From Erythroxylum novogranatense (lineage: Eukaryota; Streptophyta; Magnoliopsida; Malpighiales; Erythroxylaceae), in NCBI GenBank assembly GCA_029891385.1, contig CM057230.1, positions 36,535,402 through 36,599,401 on the forward strand: a stretch of 64,000 bases of DNA, given 5' to 3'. Positions within the stretch are counted from its first letter, which is position 1; each line of letters starts with the position of its first letter. This document shows positions 34,964-46,218 of the stretch, piece after piece. The notes beneath the pieces were generated by a model that did no database searches, was not told the DNA's origin, and saw only the letters and a list, made by a program, of their open reading frames with translations. A program made the position numbers and the translations under genes.

Positions 34964-35845
34964 CCTCCCCTACTAAATTCAAGGTATTTGCCCTTATTTG
35001 TAGATGGTTTCATTAGCATGATGTGGATTTTTTAAAACCAAAAATCATATAAGTTTAATGTATTTCTTCAATTTAAAGCTTTTATTGAAAGGAAAAGAAA
35101 TCATCTAATAAAGACATTAAAAACTAATCGAGGTAGAGAATTTAGTTATAAGTCCTTAATGGAGCATTACAAAGATGAAGGCATCAAAAGGTAGTTGATA
35201 ACTTGAAGTGCACCTCAACAACATAATGTTATGGTAGAAAGAAATAATCGAATCATTTTTTAGATGGTTAGGAGCTTGATGGAATAAAAAAGCTTACCAA
35301 AGAATATATGGGTCAAAGCAATTCATGTAGTCATTTACATACTTAATCACTCTCTAACTAAAGCAGTTCGTAATAAGACCCTTATGAAGCATGGAGTGGT
35401 AGAAAATTGATTGACACTCATCTGACATATTGCATATACCTTAAACAAGATAATGACAAAGAAAATTTTGACCTAAAAGAAGAAAATATTTGTCTGTACA
35501 CTACAGTGATGAATCAAAAGGGTATCGTCTTTTGGATTCACAAACTAAGAAACTGTGAGTATCTGGAGATGTGATATTTAATGAATCAGCAAAATGTAAA
35601 TGGGAAGATGGAACTTTCTAAAGTGAAACTTCTATTTTACTGTAAGAATAAGCTAGTATCTTCATGATCCAGCACCTCCAGCAATCAATGTCTCATCAAA
35701 TAGTCCACAAAGGTCTCTAAGCTCACCATTCAGTCACTACACACAAGAGACACCATGTCCTCCAATTTAAGACTTTAAAAAAGAACCTAATGGAGTGTCA
35801 ACACTAATCATAAATAAATCACCTATTTAGTGCTTCTATATGTCG
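34964..35845 (+). pseudogene. Copia element C3, part 2: duplicated integrase, then pre-RT linker
   Basis: 34964-35525 repeats the C3 integrase segment 16217-16777. From 35526 the sequence continues beyond the left copy, with the linker after integrase (SGDVIFNESAK-like translation near 35560) and a Ser/Pro-rich stretch to about 35845, where copia similarity stops. All frames contain stops. Confidence 0.78.
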
Positions 35846-36939
35846 CTGGTGTATTTGGTTCAGAGAATTTAATTATGTACCGTACTAACGGGTACCTATT
35901 GGAAGGTATCGTACGTAAAAAATAATGGCATTTGGTACTAAACATACCAACTGATATTAGTATTTTCATCTAATACTGGCCATTACTATTAGAAATATTG
36001 ACCCAATATCAACTAATATCGTAAAGTTTAAAATCTTTATAACTTATTTGCAAAAAAAAACTAAAAAAACTAACCCCAATGTAGACCCTCTCATTTCTAT
36101 TGAATTTGCCCTCTCTCTGCTCTCTACCCACTAACCAGCCTCGACTTCATCTTTGCTCTCTATACTCTCTCTATTTATCGCCACCCACTACCTTTATAAG
36201 TCACACCACCACCCCCACCATTGCCATTACACCTTCGAACCACCTGCCCAACACTCATTCACACCTCTCTCTATTGCCAGCTCTCACTCCCACCTCTCCC
36301 TGTCGCTAGCTCTCACTCCACCTCTCTTTATCACCAACTATCATTCTTTCCAGTCTCTAGCTAGCTCTCAATAACAACCTACAACTCTTTCCTTAAACAT
36401 CGTGACAACAACCTCTCTCTTTCGCCATCCTTTTACCACCATTCACCATTATGTTCCAGCCTTACTTCCAACTCGCCAACTCCTGCCAGGTTGCCACTAC
36501 CACTGTCAAGTCCAAACTCTATCACAATGTCGCACTCCCCAACTCCTTGCTTATGTGGGTTGTTTGTTGTTAGTTGCTTGTTGTTCTTTTTACATATTTG
36601 AATTAAATTAAGGTTTTGTCTTGTTACTTTATTTCATTATATACTAATGACTTAATGATTATGAAGGTTATATTATATATAATGTTTGTTTTTATTATAT
36701 TAATTATTTGTTTTGTTTTATGTGGAACTAAGTTATGAAATAAATTGATAATTAATGAATTAATATGCTTATATGTTTTAGAAGGTATGTGCAAGAGAAT
36801 TAAGGAGATACTTTATTTAGTCTTAACGGAGTTTAATAAGTAGATTCTAATAAGCTTAAATATATTATATTCTTTCATGTTTCACTTCTTTTAGGAAGAT
36901 TAGTTATATCTATCAAATTATCACTTTAAAATGTACAAC
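35846..36939. other. Unassigned sequence between copia C3 and the Athila element
   Basis: No gene is recognised. 35846-36060 is rich in short inverted words (gtacc/ggtac, gatatt/aatatc) beginning gtatttggttc, which could be one end of a small DNA transposon. 36090-36600 is C/T-rich with serine/proline/leucine chance frames (36100-36309, 36153-36374). 36600-36939 is AT-rich. Confidence 0.5.
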
Positions 36940-38963
36940 AAAAGATTGATTGATTTTGGTTTGAAAAATTAAATAAAACGAGAATTAAAGCAAGATAAAA
37001 ATATAAGAAATATCAATGGAATGAAAATCTAGGAATTTAACTTCCCCCTTGATTTTACCTCGATGTCGAAATTTTCTCGGTTTAACTTCATATATCGGGT
37101 TTGATAACCTAAGATTCAGAATTAATTACTAAGCCCTCCCAGATCATTAGTAATCCTACTCATCGAACCAATTTCCTATATTTCTATGGTAAATTGTGAA
37201 AATTCGATGTTTGCTTTATCGAATCAATCTTAAAGTGGTTACTTAGGGTGGATAGATATCTCCCGATCTTAGACACCAATCACTACGAATGTGATCCTAA
37301 GCTATTGCAATCTTTTTCCAAATCTATTGCTCCCTGTTACGTTACACAAAGATTAAGAAAATCAATTTCATAGGTGATCAAATTATGAAAAGCATTAAGA
37401 ACAAATTGCAATAATCAAACCTTTAAGTAAAAATGGGCATAAGAAATTAAACTGAGAAAATACCAATTAACCGAGATTACATCAAGGGTCCCATTAAAAT
37501 CCTAGAATGAAAGGATTAGTTACTCATAACGACATTAGTAGTAATAAAAATAATAAAAGCAAGCATTATAAAATATGAAATGAGTAGAAGAAATGGAAGA
37601 ACAAATGGTGATTGCTTGGTCTTAGAGTCCTCCTTTCCCTTGGCTGTATTGTTGATGCTTGTAGAGTGAGCGGAGAGTGAGTCTTCCTTTTCTTTTCTTT
37701 TCTTTTTTAACGTTACTAGCTAATCCACCTTCATGAAGTAGCGTCAGTCCCCCTTTGTTATCTCACGTTATACCCCACTCTTGGTGTTGTAAAGTTGATA
37801 GCAAAGTGAGTAAAATGGAGTAACGTTGATGAGCTGATTGGTAGGTCTCGTTGCTTTCCCCCTGATGTGTTATATACGTTGATGCTTTTTGAGTGGGTAG
37901 AGAGTTAGTCTTCTAGAGAGTGCTTAGTATTGTAAAGTTGAGAGCTGCCACCTCTTTTATTATGTGCGTTAATTCCTTGTTACTGTAGCATGATAAGACC
38001 AATAAAGGTCTACATCATGTTAAAACTTGCTCCTCCCCAGCTGTTGCGTTGTCCACCTTATCTTCTCTTGTAGCCGCCATCCACTTGTCCTTTTGTTATA
38101 AAAAATCTCTAGCTCTTCCTCTCCTCAAAGTTGCCACCCCTCACACTCTCGTGATTGTCAATAATAAATCGATTCTTCTCCTTAATATTGCTTCCCCATG
38201 CTTGTCGTTTGCATTCTCTGTTTTGATCCCTTCTTTATTTTATTGCGCCGACACTATCTATGTCACGCCCATGCCTATTGCCTCCTTATTTTTCGGCCTT
38301 GTGCGTGATACTCCAATAGTTTTGCTGTGCTCTACCTCTCCTTGTCATTTCTCCTTCACGCCACTCTTGATTTGCGTCACTCCTTGGAATTAAATCCTCT
38401 TGGCTTGTGTCTTGCATGATTGTTGTGTCTTTCTCTATTTAATTCCCAGCCTCCACACAAGCTGCCTCTCTTGTTTTTATCCTCTTGATTTAATTTCTTT
38501 CTCCTCAGCTCCTTGGTCACGCCCCTCTTGGCTTTAATGCCTCCAGCTGATTTCAATCATTTGCGTTCTGCGACTTTTCTTCATGCATGCTTCAGTCGTC
38601 TTCTTGCTTCCTCTTGTGGACTTGTTTATGTCACTTTTCACAAATTTACTGCTCTCAACTGACAGCTCCAAAAATTCTAAAACTTGGTGGAAACATTCTT
38701 CAATGAGTCAAGATTATACCTGCCAAATCTTAGAATTTTCTAATAACCCGATCCCAAGATAAAAATATCCAAAGATCCAAAGGTCAAATCTGCCAGAAAT
38801 TGAAAAACAGTATTAATTTCAACCTATTAAGGATTTTTTTGTATTTTATGTGTCTAAAGCTCTAATAATTATAAAACATGATGAAAAGGCCATAAATATC
38901 CATAAAACACATGCTAGATGCTAAATATAAAGTTCTAACAATATATAAAATATGATTGTATCA
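36940..38963 (-). repeat. 3' LTR of the Athila element (outer end truncated)
   Basis: Matches 46351-48354 throughout, then adds the inner end ...atgattgtatca at 38963 (minus: TGATACAATCAT), next to the polypurine tract. It includes T/C-rich tracts and antisense chance frames also present in the other LTR. Confidence 0.92.
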
Positions 38964-38982
38964 AAATCCCCCACACTTAGCT
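38964..38982 (-). other. Polypurine tract of the Athila element
   Basis: On the minus strand this reads gctaagtgtgggggatttt, directly before the LTR start TGATAC. AAGTGTGGGGGA is the usual Athila tract. A second copy of the same word occurs 1.37 kb upstream (40336-40360). Confidence 0.88.
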
Positions 38983-40696
38983 CTTGCTCGTCCTCGAGTA
39001 AGCTTAAAAACATAAATTTTGAAAGCACAAAAACAAAAAGAAATAAATATGCAAATGCAAGGGACATTTTCTTAAGTGTCAAAATTTTTCTCCCAACCTC
39101 CCAACAACTTCAAAGACATACAAGGATTATAAATAAGAAGTAACCCGCGACATTTAATCCATAAAAATAATGAACTCACTTTAAATGAAAGAGCCAAGCA
39201 AGATAGCACAATAGACTTATAGGAAATCTACACCATGTCAAAATAATAGGTCCTCTCATTATCATACTCTCCAACACTCAAATGTTTATGGCTCAAATGT
39301 GTTTTAACTCTCATAAATTCAAACAATGCAATGCTCTACCATAGGCTTGCTCTTCAATCTTGAATACAATACTAAGTATTACATGCACAACATAAATCAA
39401 AAGGTCTTAAATAAGGATGTAATTTGGTTGGGTTAGGGGTAAGGTAAAAGAAAGGTAAGAAAAGGCTAAGTATTAGAGTGGGTAGAGCATAACAGGTAAT
39501 CAATAACACATATGTGCACATCCTGCATATCATCAAACAATTAAGCACATCTTTTTTTTTCATACCCAAACATTTATCAATCAAACACATGGAGAATCCT
39601 TTTCTTTCTTTTCTCTTCTTGGCCTCAAACTTTTTCGTTTTTCTTTTTTTTTAATTCCTTCCCCATTGACAACAAGTACAATACAAGTCATATACTACTG
39701 ATATTCCTATATGCGCAACCTTCACAAATTTAACTTAACAAACATGCTCTACTAACCATGCTAAGGGTTAAAAAGATATATCAATTAAGAAAAGGTTAAG
39801 TTAAATATGGTGAAGCAAAGAACAGAAAATAAGCTCAAATGGGCTCACTAGAGGATAACATGCTTTGGGTTGGCTTTTTGGTCAAGTGGTTAAAATCCTA
39901 AGTGCCTTTATCATCTTCATGCATGCATGTAAAAGTGTAGTCTCAACAAGATATAAAGCAAGTTCTAGAGATACAAAGCATTGAATGAACACACATCAAA
40001 GAATTGCGTTGAAGGTTCAAAAGCTCACATGGGACAATCGTCTATTAAGTTAACACAATGTAGTTTCAAAATCAATCCAAAAGCTATCAAGCTTAAAACT
40101 CATATAAAAACACATTCATCAAGTTTATGATTCAAAAATCACAGATTAACTCTCACCTATAATACTCATATTCTTATCAATCATTAGGAGATCAAAAGAG
40201 AAACTAAACACTTAAGGTGCAAAAGCATGCAAGAACAGAAAATCTTTTTTTTTCAAAAGCTTGAGACAAAAAAAATTATGGGTTTTTTGAAATAAAACAT
40301 GCAAGTACAAGTGAAAATCTTCAAGTGCAACCTAAACCCTTCCCCCACACTTTAGACTAAACATTGTCCTCAATGTTTGCAAATGAAACACAAGAATGGT
40401 AAAAAAGTAAAGCGTAAGAAGGAGCTTCTCTAAGTGACGCGCTAAGATGACGATGGAGCTGCGAGGTGATGCGACCATACTATCCTGCAAAACAATAAAA
40501 ACTTTTTGACCAAGTGACATCCGACAACAACACAAAATATTGGAAGAAAATTCAAAAAGAAAATGTCGAAAAACAGGAACCTGACAAAATTATGAACAAC
40601 TAAAAATTAAATTTCGAAGAACAAAATGAAAGCAAACCTTGGGTTGCCTCCTAAGAAGCGCTTTTCTTTAACGTCTTTGGCTAGACGTTTTTGCTT
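38983..40696 (-). other. Athila 3' untranslated region with an internal tract copy
   Basis: No env-like coding region is seen between the end of pol and the 3' LTR. Near 40638-40690 lies the conserved post-pol segment (minus: gacgttaaagaaaagcgctt, then ggaggcaaccc). Near 40336-40385 a second aagtgtgggggaaggg is preceded by gaggacaatgtttagtc. The rest (39000-40300) is AT-rich without recognisable genes. Confidence 0.75.
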
Positions 40697-43600
40697 CTTC
40701 AGACCTCAATGAGCTGAATGGTTGCCATCCCCCTATCAACTTTGCCTCCTAAATATAGCTTTAAGCGCTGTCCATTCACCTCAAATGAATGTGTAGAATT
40801 AAGAGGTGAAATTTCAATGGCTTCGTGGGGGAAAACTTCCAATACTCGAAACGGCCCGGATCATCGAGACTTCAATTTTCTCGGAAAGAGATTGAGTCTA
40901 GAGTTGTAGAGCAACACGAGTTGGCCCGGTTAGAAGTGTTTCTCCCTTAAATGTCGGTCGTGCCATTTCTTCGTCTTTTCCTTGTAAATTCGTGCATTCT
41001 CATATGCATTAAGACGAAATTCTTCAATTTGCTCTAGTTGAAGAAGACGTTGTTCACCGACTAGCATTGGGTCGAGATTCAATTGCTTTGTGGCCCAAAA
41101 TGCTTTATGTTCCAGCTCTACCGGGAGATGGCATGCCTTTCCGAATACTAATTGATAAGGCGAACACCCTATCGGAGTTTTGTATGCCGTTTGGAAAGCC
41201 CATAAGCTATCATCTAGCTTAATTGACCATGTCTTTGGTGAGGCATCAACTATTTTCTCGAGAATTTGCTTCAATTGCCTATTTGAAACCTCAGCTTGGT
41301 CATTTGCTTGTGGATGATAAGCAAGTACCACCTTGTGTCGGACTCCATACTTGGCAACGAGATTAGCAAATTGTTTGTTGCAAAAGTATGTCCCTCGATC
41401 ACTGATGATGGCTCTCGGAGTTCCGAACCTTGTGAAAATATTTTTCTTAAGAAATCTCGTAAAAACACCTGCATCATTAGTCGAAGAAGCAATTGCTTCT
41501 ACCCACTTTGAAACATAGTCAACTACCACAAGTATATAAATGTTTCTATTTGAAGCTAGAAAAGGACCCATAAAATCAATTCCCCATACATCAAATAATT
41601 CAAATTCAAGAACATTAGTCAAAGGTAACTCATCTTTCTTAGTGATCTTGTCGACTCGTTGGCATGCATCACAGCTTCTTACATAGTTATGAGCATCTGC
41701 AAAAAGTGTTGGCCAAAAGAATCCGGATTGGAGGATTTTGGCTGCTGTCCGCTCACCAATGAAGTGACCACCGTATGGAGAAGAATGACAATGATAAATA
41801 ATGATAAATAACGCATCTTCTCAATACGGTATCCTTACCCAACTTGTAGAGATATGGTTCATCCCAAAAATATGCTCTAACATTGTGCATGAATTTTTTC
41901 TTTTGTTGATATGTAAAATCAGGAGGTAATTGTTTACATACCAAATAATTAATGAAATCAGCATACCAAGGGATTTGTTTGTCATTCACTATGAAGAGTC
42001 TTTCATCAGGAAAAGACTCGTTGATTTGCATGACTTTTGGTGAAGAGCTTTCCGCGTTCTCCATTCTTGATAAGTGATCGGCCACTTGATTCTCGGTTCC
42101 CTTCCTATCTACTATCTCTAGGTCAAACTCTTGGAGGAGTAAGACCCATCGAATAAGTCTCGGTTTAGCATCCTTCTTTTCAATCAAGTATTTGATGGCT
42201 GAATGATCTGTAAAAACTTTCACTTTCGTGCCAACAAGGTAAGATCGAAATTTCTCAAATGCATAAACAACAGCTAATAACTCTTTTCCAGTTATGGTAT
42301 AATTCAATTGAGCATCATTAAGAGTTTTACTAGCATAGTAGATAGAGTGAAAAACCTTGTTGTACCGTTGTCCTAAAACGGCACCCACCACATAATCGCT
42401 TGCATCGCACATAAGCTCGAAAGGGCGGCTCCAATCAGGTGTAACAATAATTGGTGAAGACACCAACTTCTCATTTAGTACCTGAAAAGCAAGCATGCAA
42501 TTTTCATCAAACTTAAATGGGACATCCTTTTCAAGCAAATTGCCTGAGGTTTGAGATTTTAGAAAATCTTTATGAAACGTCTATAAAACCCGGCATGTCG
42601 AGGAAGCTTGATTCCCTTCTTGAGGTGGGTGGTGGTAGCTTCTCAATTGTCTCGATTTTTGCTCGATCGACCTCCAACCCTTTACTAGAAACCTTGTGTC
42701 CAAGAACAATACCTTCTTGTACCATGAAATGACATTTCTTCCAATTGAGCACAAGGTTGGTCTCTTCACATCTTTCTAGAACTTTGGTTAAATTTTCTAA
42801 GCACATATCGAATGAATCTCCATGGACTGAAAATCATCCATAAACACTTCTAACCCGTTCTCAACCATGTCGAAAAGATTGCAATCATACATCTTTGAAA
42901 TGTGGTGGTGCGTTACATAGTCCAAATGGCATTCGTTGGAGCGAAAGTGCCATAAGGGCATGTAAATGTGGTTTCTCTTGATCTTCCACATGATTGGGAC
43001 TTGGTTAAAACCTGCATAGCCATCCAAAAAGCAATAATATACCTTACCAGCCAACCGATCAAGCATTTGATCAATGAAGGGTAGTGGAAAGTGATCTTTC
43101 TTTGTTGCCTTGTTCAACTTTTGGTAGTCCATGCAAATCCTCCATCCGGTAATGGTTCTCGTTGGAATGAGTTCTTTCTTCTCGTTTGTCACCACCTTCA
43201 TTCCTCCCTTTTTGGGTACACATTGCACCGGACTTACCCAAGAATTATCCGATATAGGGCAAATAATACCGGCATCAAGCCACTTCACGATTTCCTTCTT
43301 CACCACTTCCTTCATATTCGGGTTCAATCGCCTTTGTGGTTGCACACTAGGCTTGAACTCTTCTTCTAGTATGATCTTGTGTTGATAGAAAAGTGGGCTT
43401 ATTCCCTTGATATCGGCTATGGTCCAACTGATTGCTCTTTTGTGTCCTTTCAAAACACGAAGTAGCTTCTCTTCCTGTACATTAGTTAGTTCTGTGGAAA
43501 CAATAACAGGAAGGGTAGAGTTCTCACCTAAGTAAGCATACTTCAAGTGATGAGGAAGTTGCTTAAGTTCTAACTCCGGAGGTAGTTCGATTGAAGGTTT

Positions 43601-46102
43601 TGCTACTTCATCCTTGGAATTGTTCAATGGCTCTATAACTTGTCTGTATGATCTTAGAGATGAATCTGCGTCTAACAAGTTAATGTATTTGAGAATTTCT
43701 TCTTCATCAAACTCATTAAGTGTTGTTAAAGCAACTGTCAAAGGATCATTGGTTAGAGCATTCATAGTTGAGTCATTTAAAATTGCCCTGGTTGAAGAAA
43801 TTGCATAACATTTTTCATTTGGAAATTTCATTGAAGAAAAAATGCTAAAGGTTACCTCTTCTCCATTTACTCTCATGGTAAGTTCTCCTTTTTCAACATC
43901 GATGAGAACTCTACCTGTGGCTAGGAACGGTCGTCCCAAAATGATAGGTACCTCTGCATCTTCTTCAATGTCACAGACTATAAAATCTGCTGGAAAAATG
44001 AACTTATCCACCTTGACTAGCACATCTTCAAGAATTCCCCATAGATGGATAATGGAACGATCGGCCAATTGTAGTCTCACCGAAGTTGGTTTGATTACAT
44101 CTCCCATGCCTAATTTCCTGAAAACAGAGATGGGCGTTAAATTAATGGAAGCACCAAGATCACAAAGAGCCTTACCGAAAATTTGTGTGCCAATTACACA
44201 TGGAATTGTAAAACTTCCAGGATCCTTGAGTTTTGGTGGGAGCTTCTTTTGTAGTATCGCACTACATTCTTCCGTCAAGGCCACCGTTTCATGTTCTCCG
44301 AGCCTTCTCTTTTTTGATAGAACATCCTTCATAAATTTGGCATAGCTTGACATATTTTCTAAAGCTTCAGCAAAGGGAATGTTAATTGTTAGTTTCTTAA
44401 AAACATCCATAAAATTTTCAAACCCTTTTTCATGTTTTTTCTTTGCTAGCCTTTGAGGAAATGGTGGTGGTGGATATGGTCTTTCCCTCAATTGTTTTTC
44501 CTTGTCTTCCCTTGGTTTTTCTTCCTCCTCTTTTTCCATGAATCTATCAACATCAATAACAACATCATCCCGCAAAATTTTAGAATTTTCAAATTTTATA
44601 CATACCTCTTTCCCTTTGAGAGTTGGTGTTGTATCCACCTCTTTTCCATTCATAAGAACGATGGCATGAAGTTGTTCCTTCCGAGGACTCACGGTGTCAC
44701 TTGGCAATGTTCCTTGAGGACGATTTTTTAAAGCTTCAATCACTTGTCCCATTTGAGTTTGCAAGTTCCGTGTTGATTCTTCAAGTTTAACCATTCTATG
44801 ACCACTTTGCTCCATGAACTTCCCCAATATACTCTCCAATGATGCTTGGTTAGATGTATTTGGAGGTTGTCCTTGTGGTTGGTTTTGATATTGCCAATTT
44901 TGTTGTTGCGGTTGGAATCCCGGTGGGTGATTTTGCCTTGGAGGGTAATTTCTTGCTCCCGAATTGTAATTATTTGCATTTTGATTATACGGAGCTCTTT
45001 GATTCCCAAAATAATTTACCGTCTCAGTCGGTGGCTCGACATTTGGACACTGTTCATAATGATGACTTTCACCACAATAATCACAAGTAAATGTAATGGC
45101 TTTTACCTGTTGTGTTATGGGTTTAAGTTGCTCCAAAACAGTGTCTGTGATTTTCTTGCATATATTCGAGATCTTGGCATCCATCAATTCTGAAGGATTG
45201 ATTTCATACGTACTGGGGGCTTTCCGCGTAGGTTGAGATCCTCCTCTTTCATGAGCCCTACAGTTGTTAGCAGTAACCTTTTCTACTAACGATATAGCGT
45301 CATCGGGATTAAGTTCTAAGAACGTACCTCCAGCAATTGTATCTAATTGACTTGTCGTAGCGAGAGTCAACCTATGATATAAATGAGAGACCAGAGATGA
45401 TGGAGGAATCCCATGATGTGGGCACTTCCTTTGGAGTTCTTTGAATCGTTCAAAGGCTTCAGCTAATGATTCCATCTCGGATTGTTTGAAGTTGATAATC
45501 TCCATTTTGAGCTTGTGAGTCTTTGCTGGTGAGAAGTACTTTCGCATGAATTTGTCTTTTAATTCTCCCCATGTCATCAACGAACCCTTTGGGTTTGCAT
45601 CCCACATCCATTCTTTGGCTGCACCTGCAAGAGAAAATGAAAAGAGCCTTAGTCGCATTTGCTCATTGGACACATTTGCTACTTGGTAGCTATCAGCAAT
45701 TTTGAGAAAATTTTTGAGGTGCGTGATGAGACAATCAGATGCCATTCCGATGAAAGGTTTGTCCCTCAAGTAATTCGTGACCGCTCCGTCGATTTTGAAA
45801 GTTTGAGTGGCTAGAATCCGAGTGTGAGCTATACTCGTTCTCTCATCAAAAGTAGGTGTATGGAAATCTAAGCAACTTCGTGCTCGTTCCAATTCTCTTT
45901 GCTCGACTTCCATCTCCTCTCGAACTTGTCTCCGTATTTCTTCATTTCGGAGTCGTTCGGCCGTTTGTTCGAATGTCTCGTTATTGTTTGCCATGTCGGC
46001 TGGCGCTACTCTTTGTTCTCGAACTCTTCTCCGATTCGCTTTACACGTTCTCTCTATTTCAGGATCACGTATAGGTTGGATCGGTTTAGAGCGGGTGAGC
46101 AT
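40697..46102 (-). pseudogene. Athila gag-pol: gag, protease, RT, RNase H, integrase
   Basis: On the minus strand ATG 46102 opens a frame of 1101 codons to 42797; an upstream in-frame GTG at 46111 is unlikely as the start. It contains gag (WERFKEL-type segment FERFKELQRKCPHHGIP), a CCHC-like CDYCGESHHYEQC, protease CDLGASINLTP with IILGRPFLAT, and RT with WRICMDYQKLNKATKKDHFP. A frameshift lies near 42980-42800, around the catalytic VFMDDF. RT continues at 42806-42570. Another break near 42560 leads to RNase H in 42538-41753 ([24 protein letters not shown]). The integrase zinc finger at 41640-41800 lies across a further shift. The integrase core 41622-40930 has GIDFMGPF, the ISDRGTYF segment and [15 protein letters not shown]. 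Its C-terminus (VLLYNSRLNLFPRKLKS) reads on to about 40697 after a TAG at 40930-40932. Confidence 0.92.
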
Positions 46103-46192
46103 ACAGATCACCTAGCCAATAAAAACAAAATGAGACACGTAAGTAAACTTAAATCAAAAATCAAAACAAGTATCAATATTAAAACTAAAAAT

Positions 46193-46212
46193 TGATCCCC
46201 AACAACGGCGCC
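46193..46212 (-). other. Primer-binding site, tRNA-Asp type
   Basis: On the minus strand this reads tggcgccgttgttggggatc, six bases after the 5' LTR end. It matches the tRNA-Asp primer site usual in Athila elements except at two or three positions. Confidence 0.85.
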
Positions 46213-46218
46213 AAAACT

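Noticed and set aside
36100..36611. Ser/Pro/Leu-rich frames in the C/T-rich stretch
   Set aside because: Low-complexity composition gives open frames by chance in two overlapping phases; no signal peptide, domain or splice context.
38049..38393. Open frame (MSTLSSLVAAIHLSF...) also found at 47456-47737
   Set aside because: It looks conserved only because both copies lie in the two LTRs of the Athila element, antisense to it; the frame is cut by differences between the LTRs.
43091..45193. Plus-strand frames across the Athila gag-pol
   Set aside because: Shadows of the 1101-codon minus-strand frame; no motifs.
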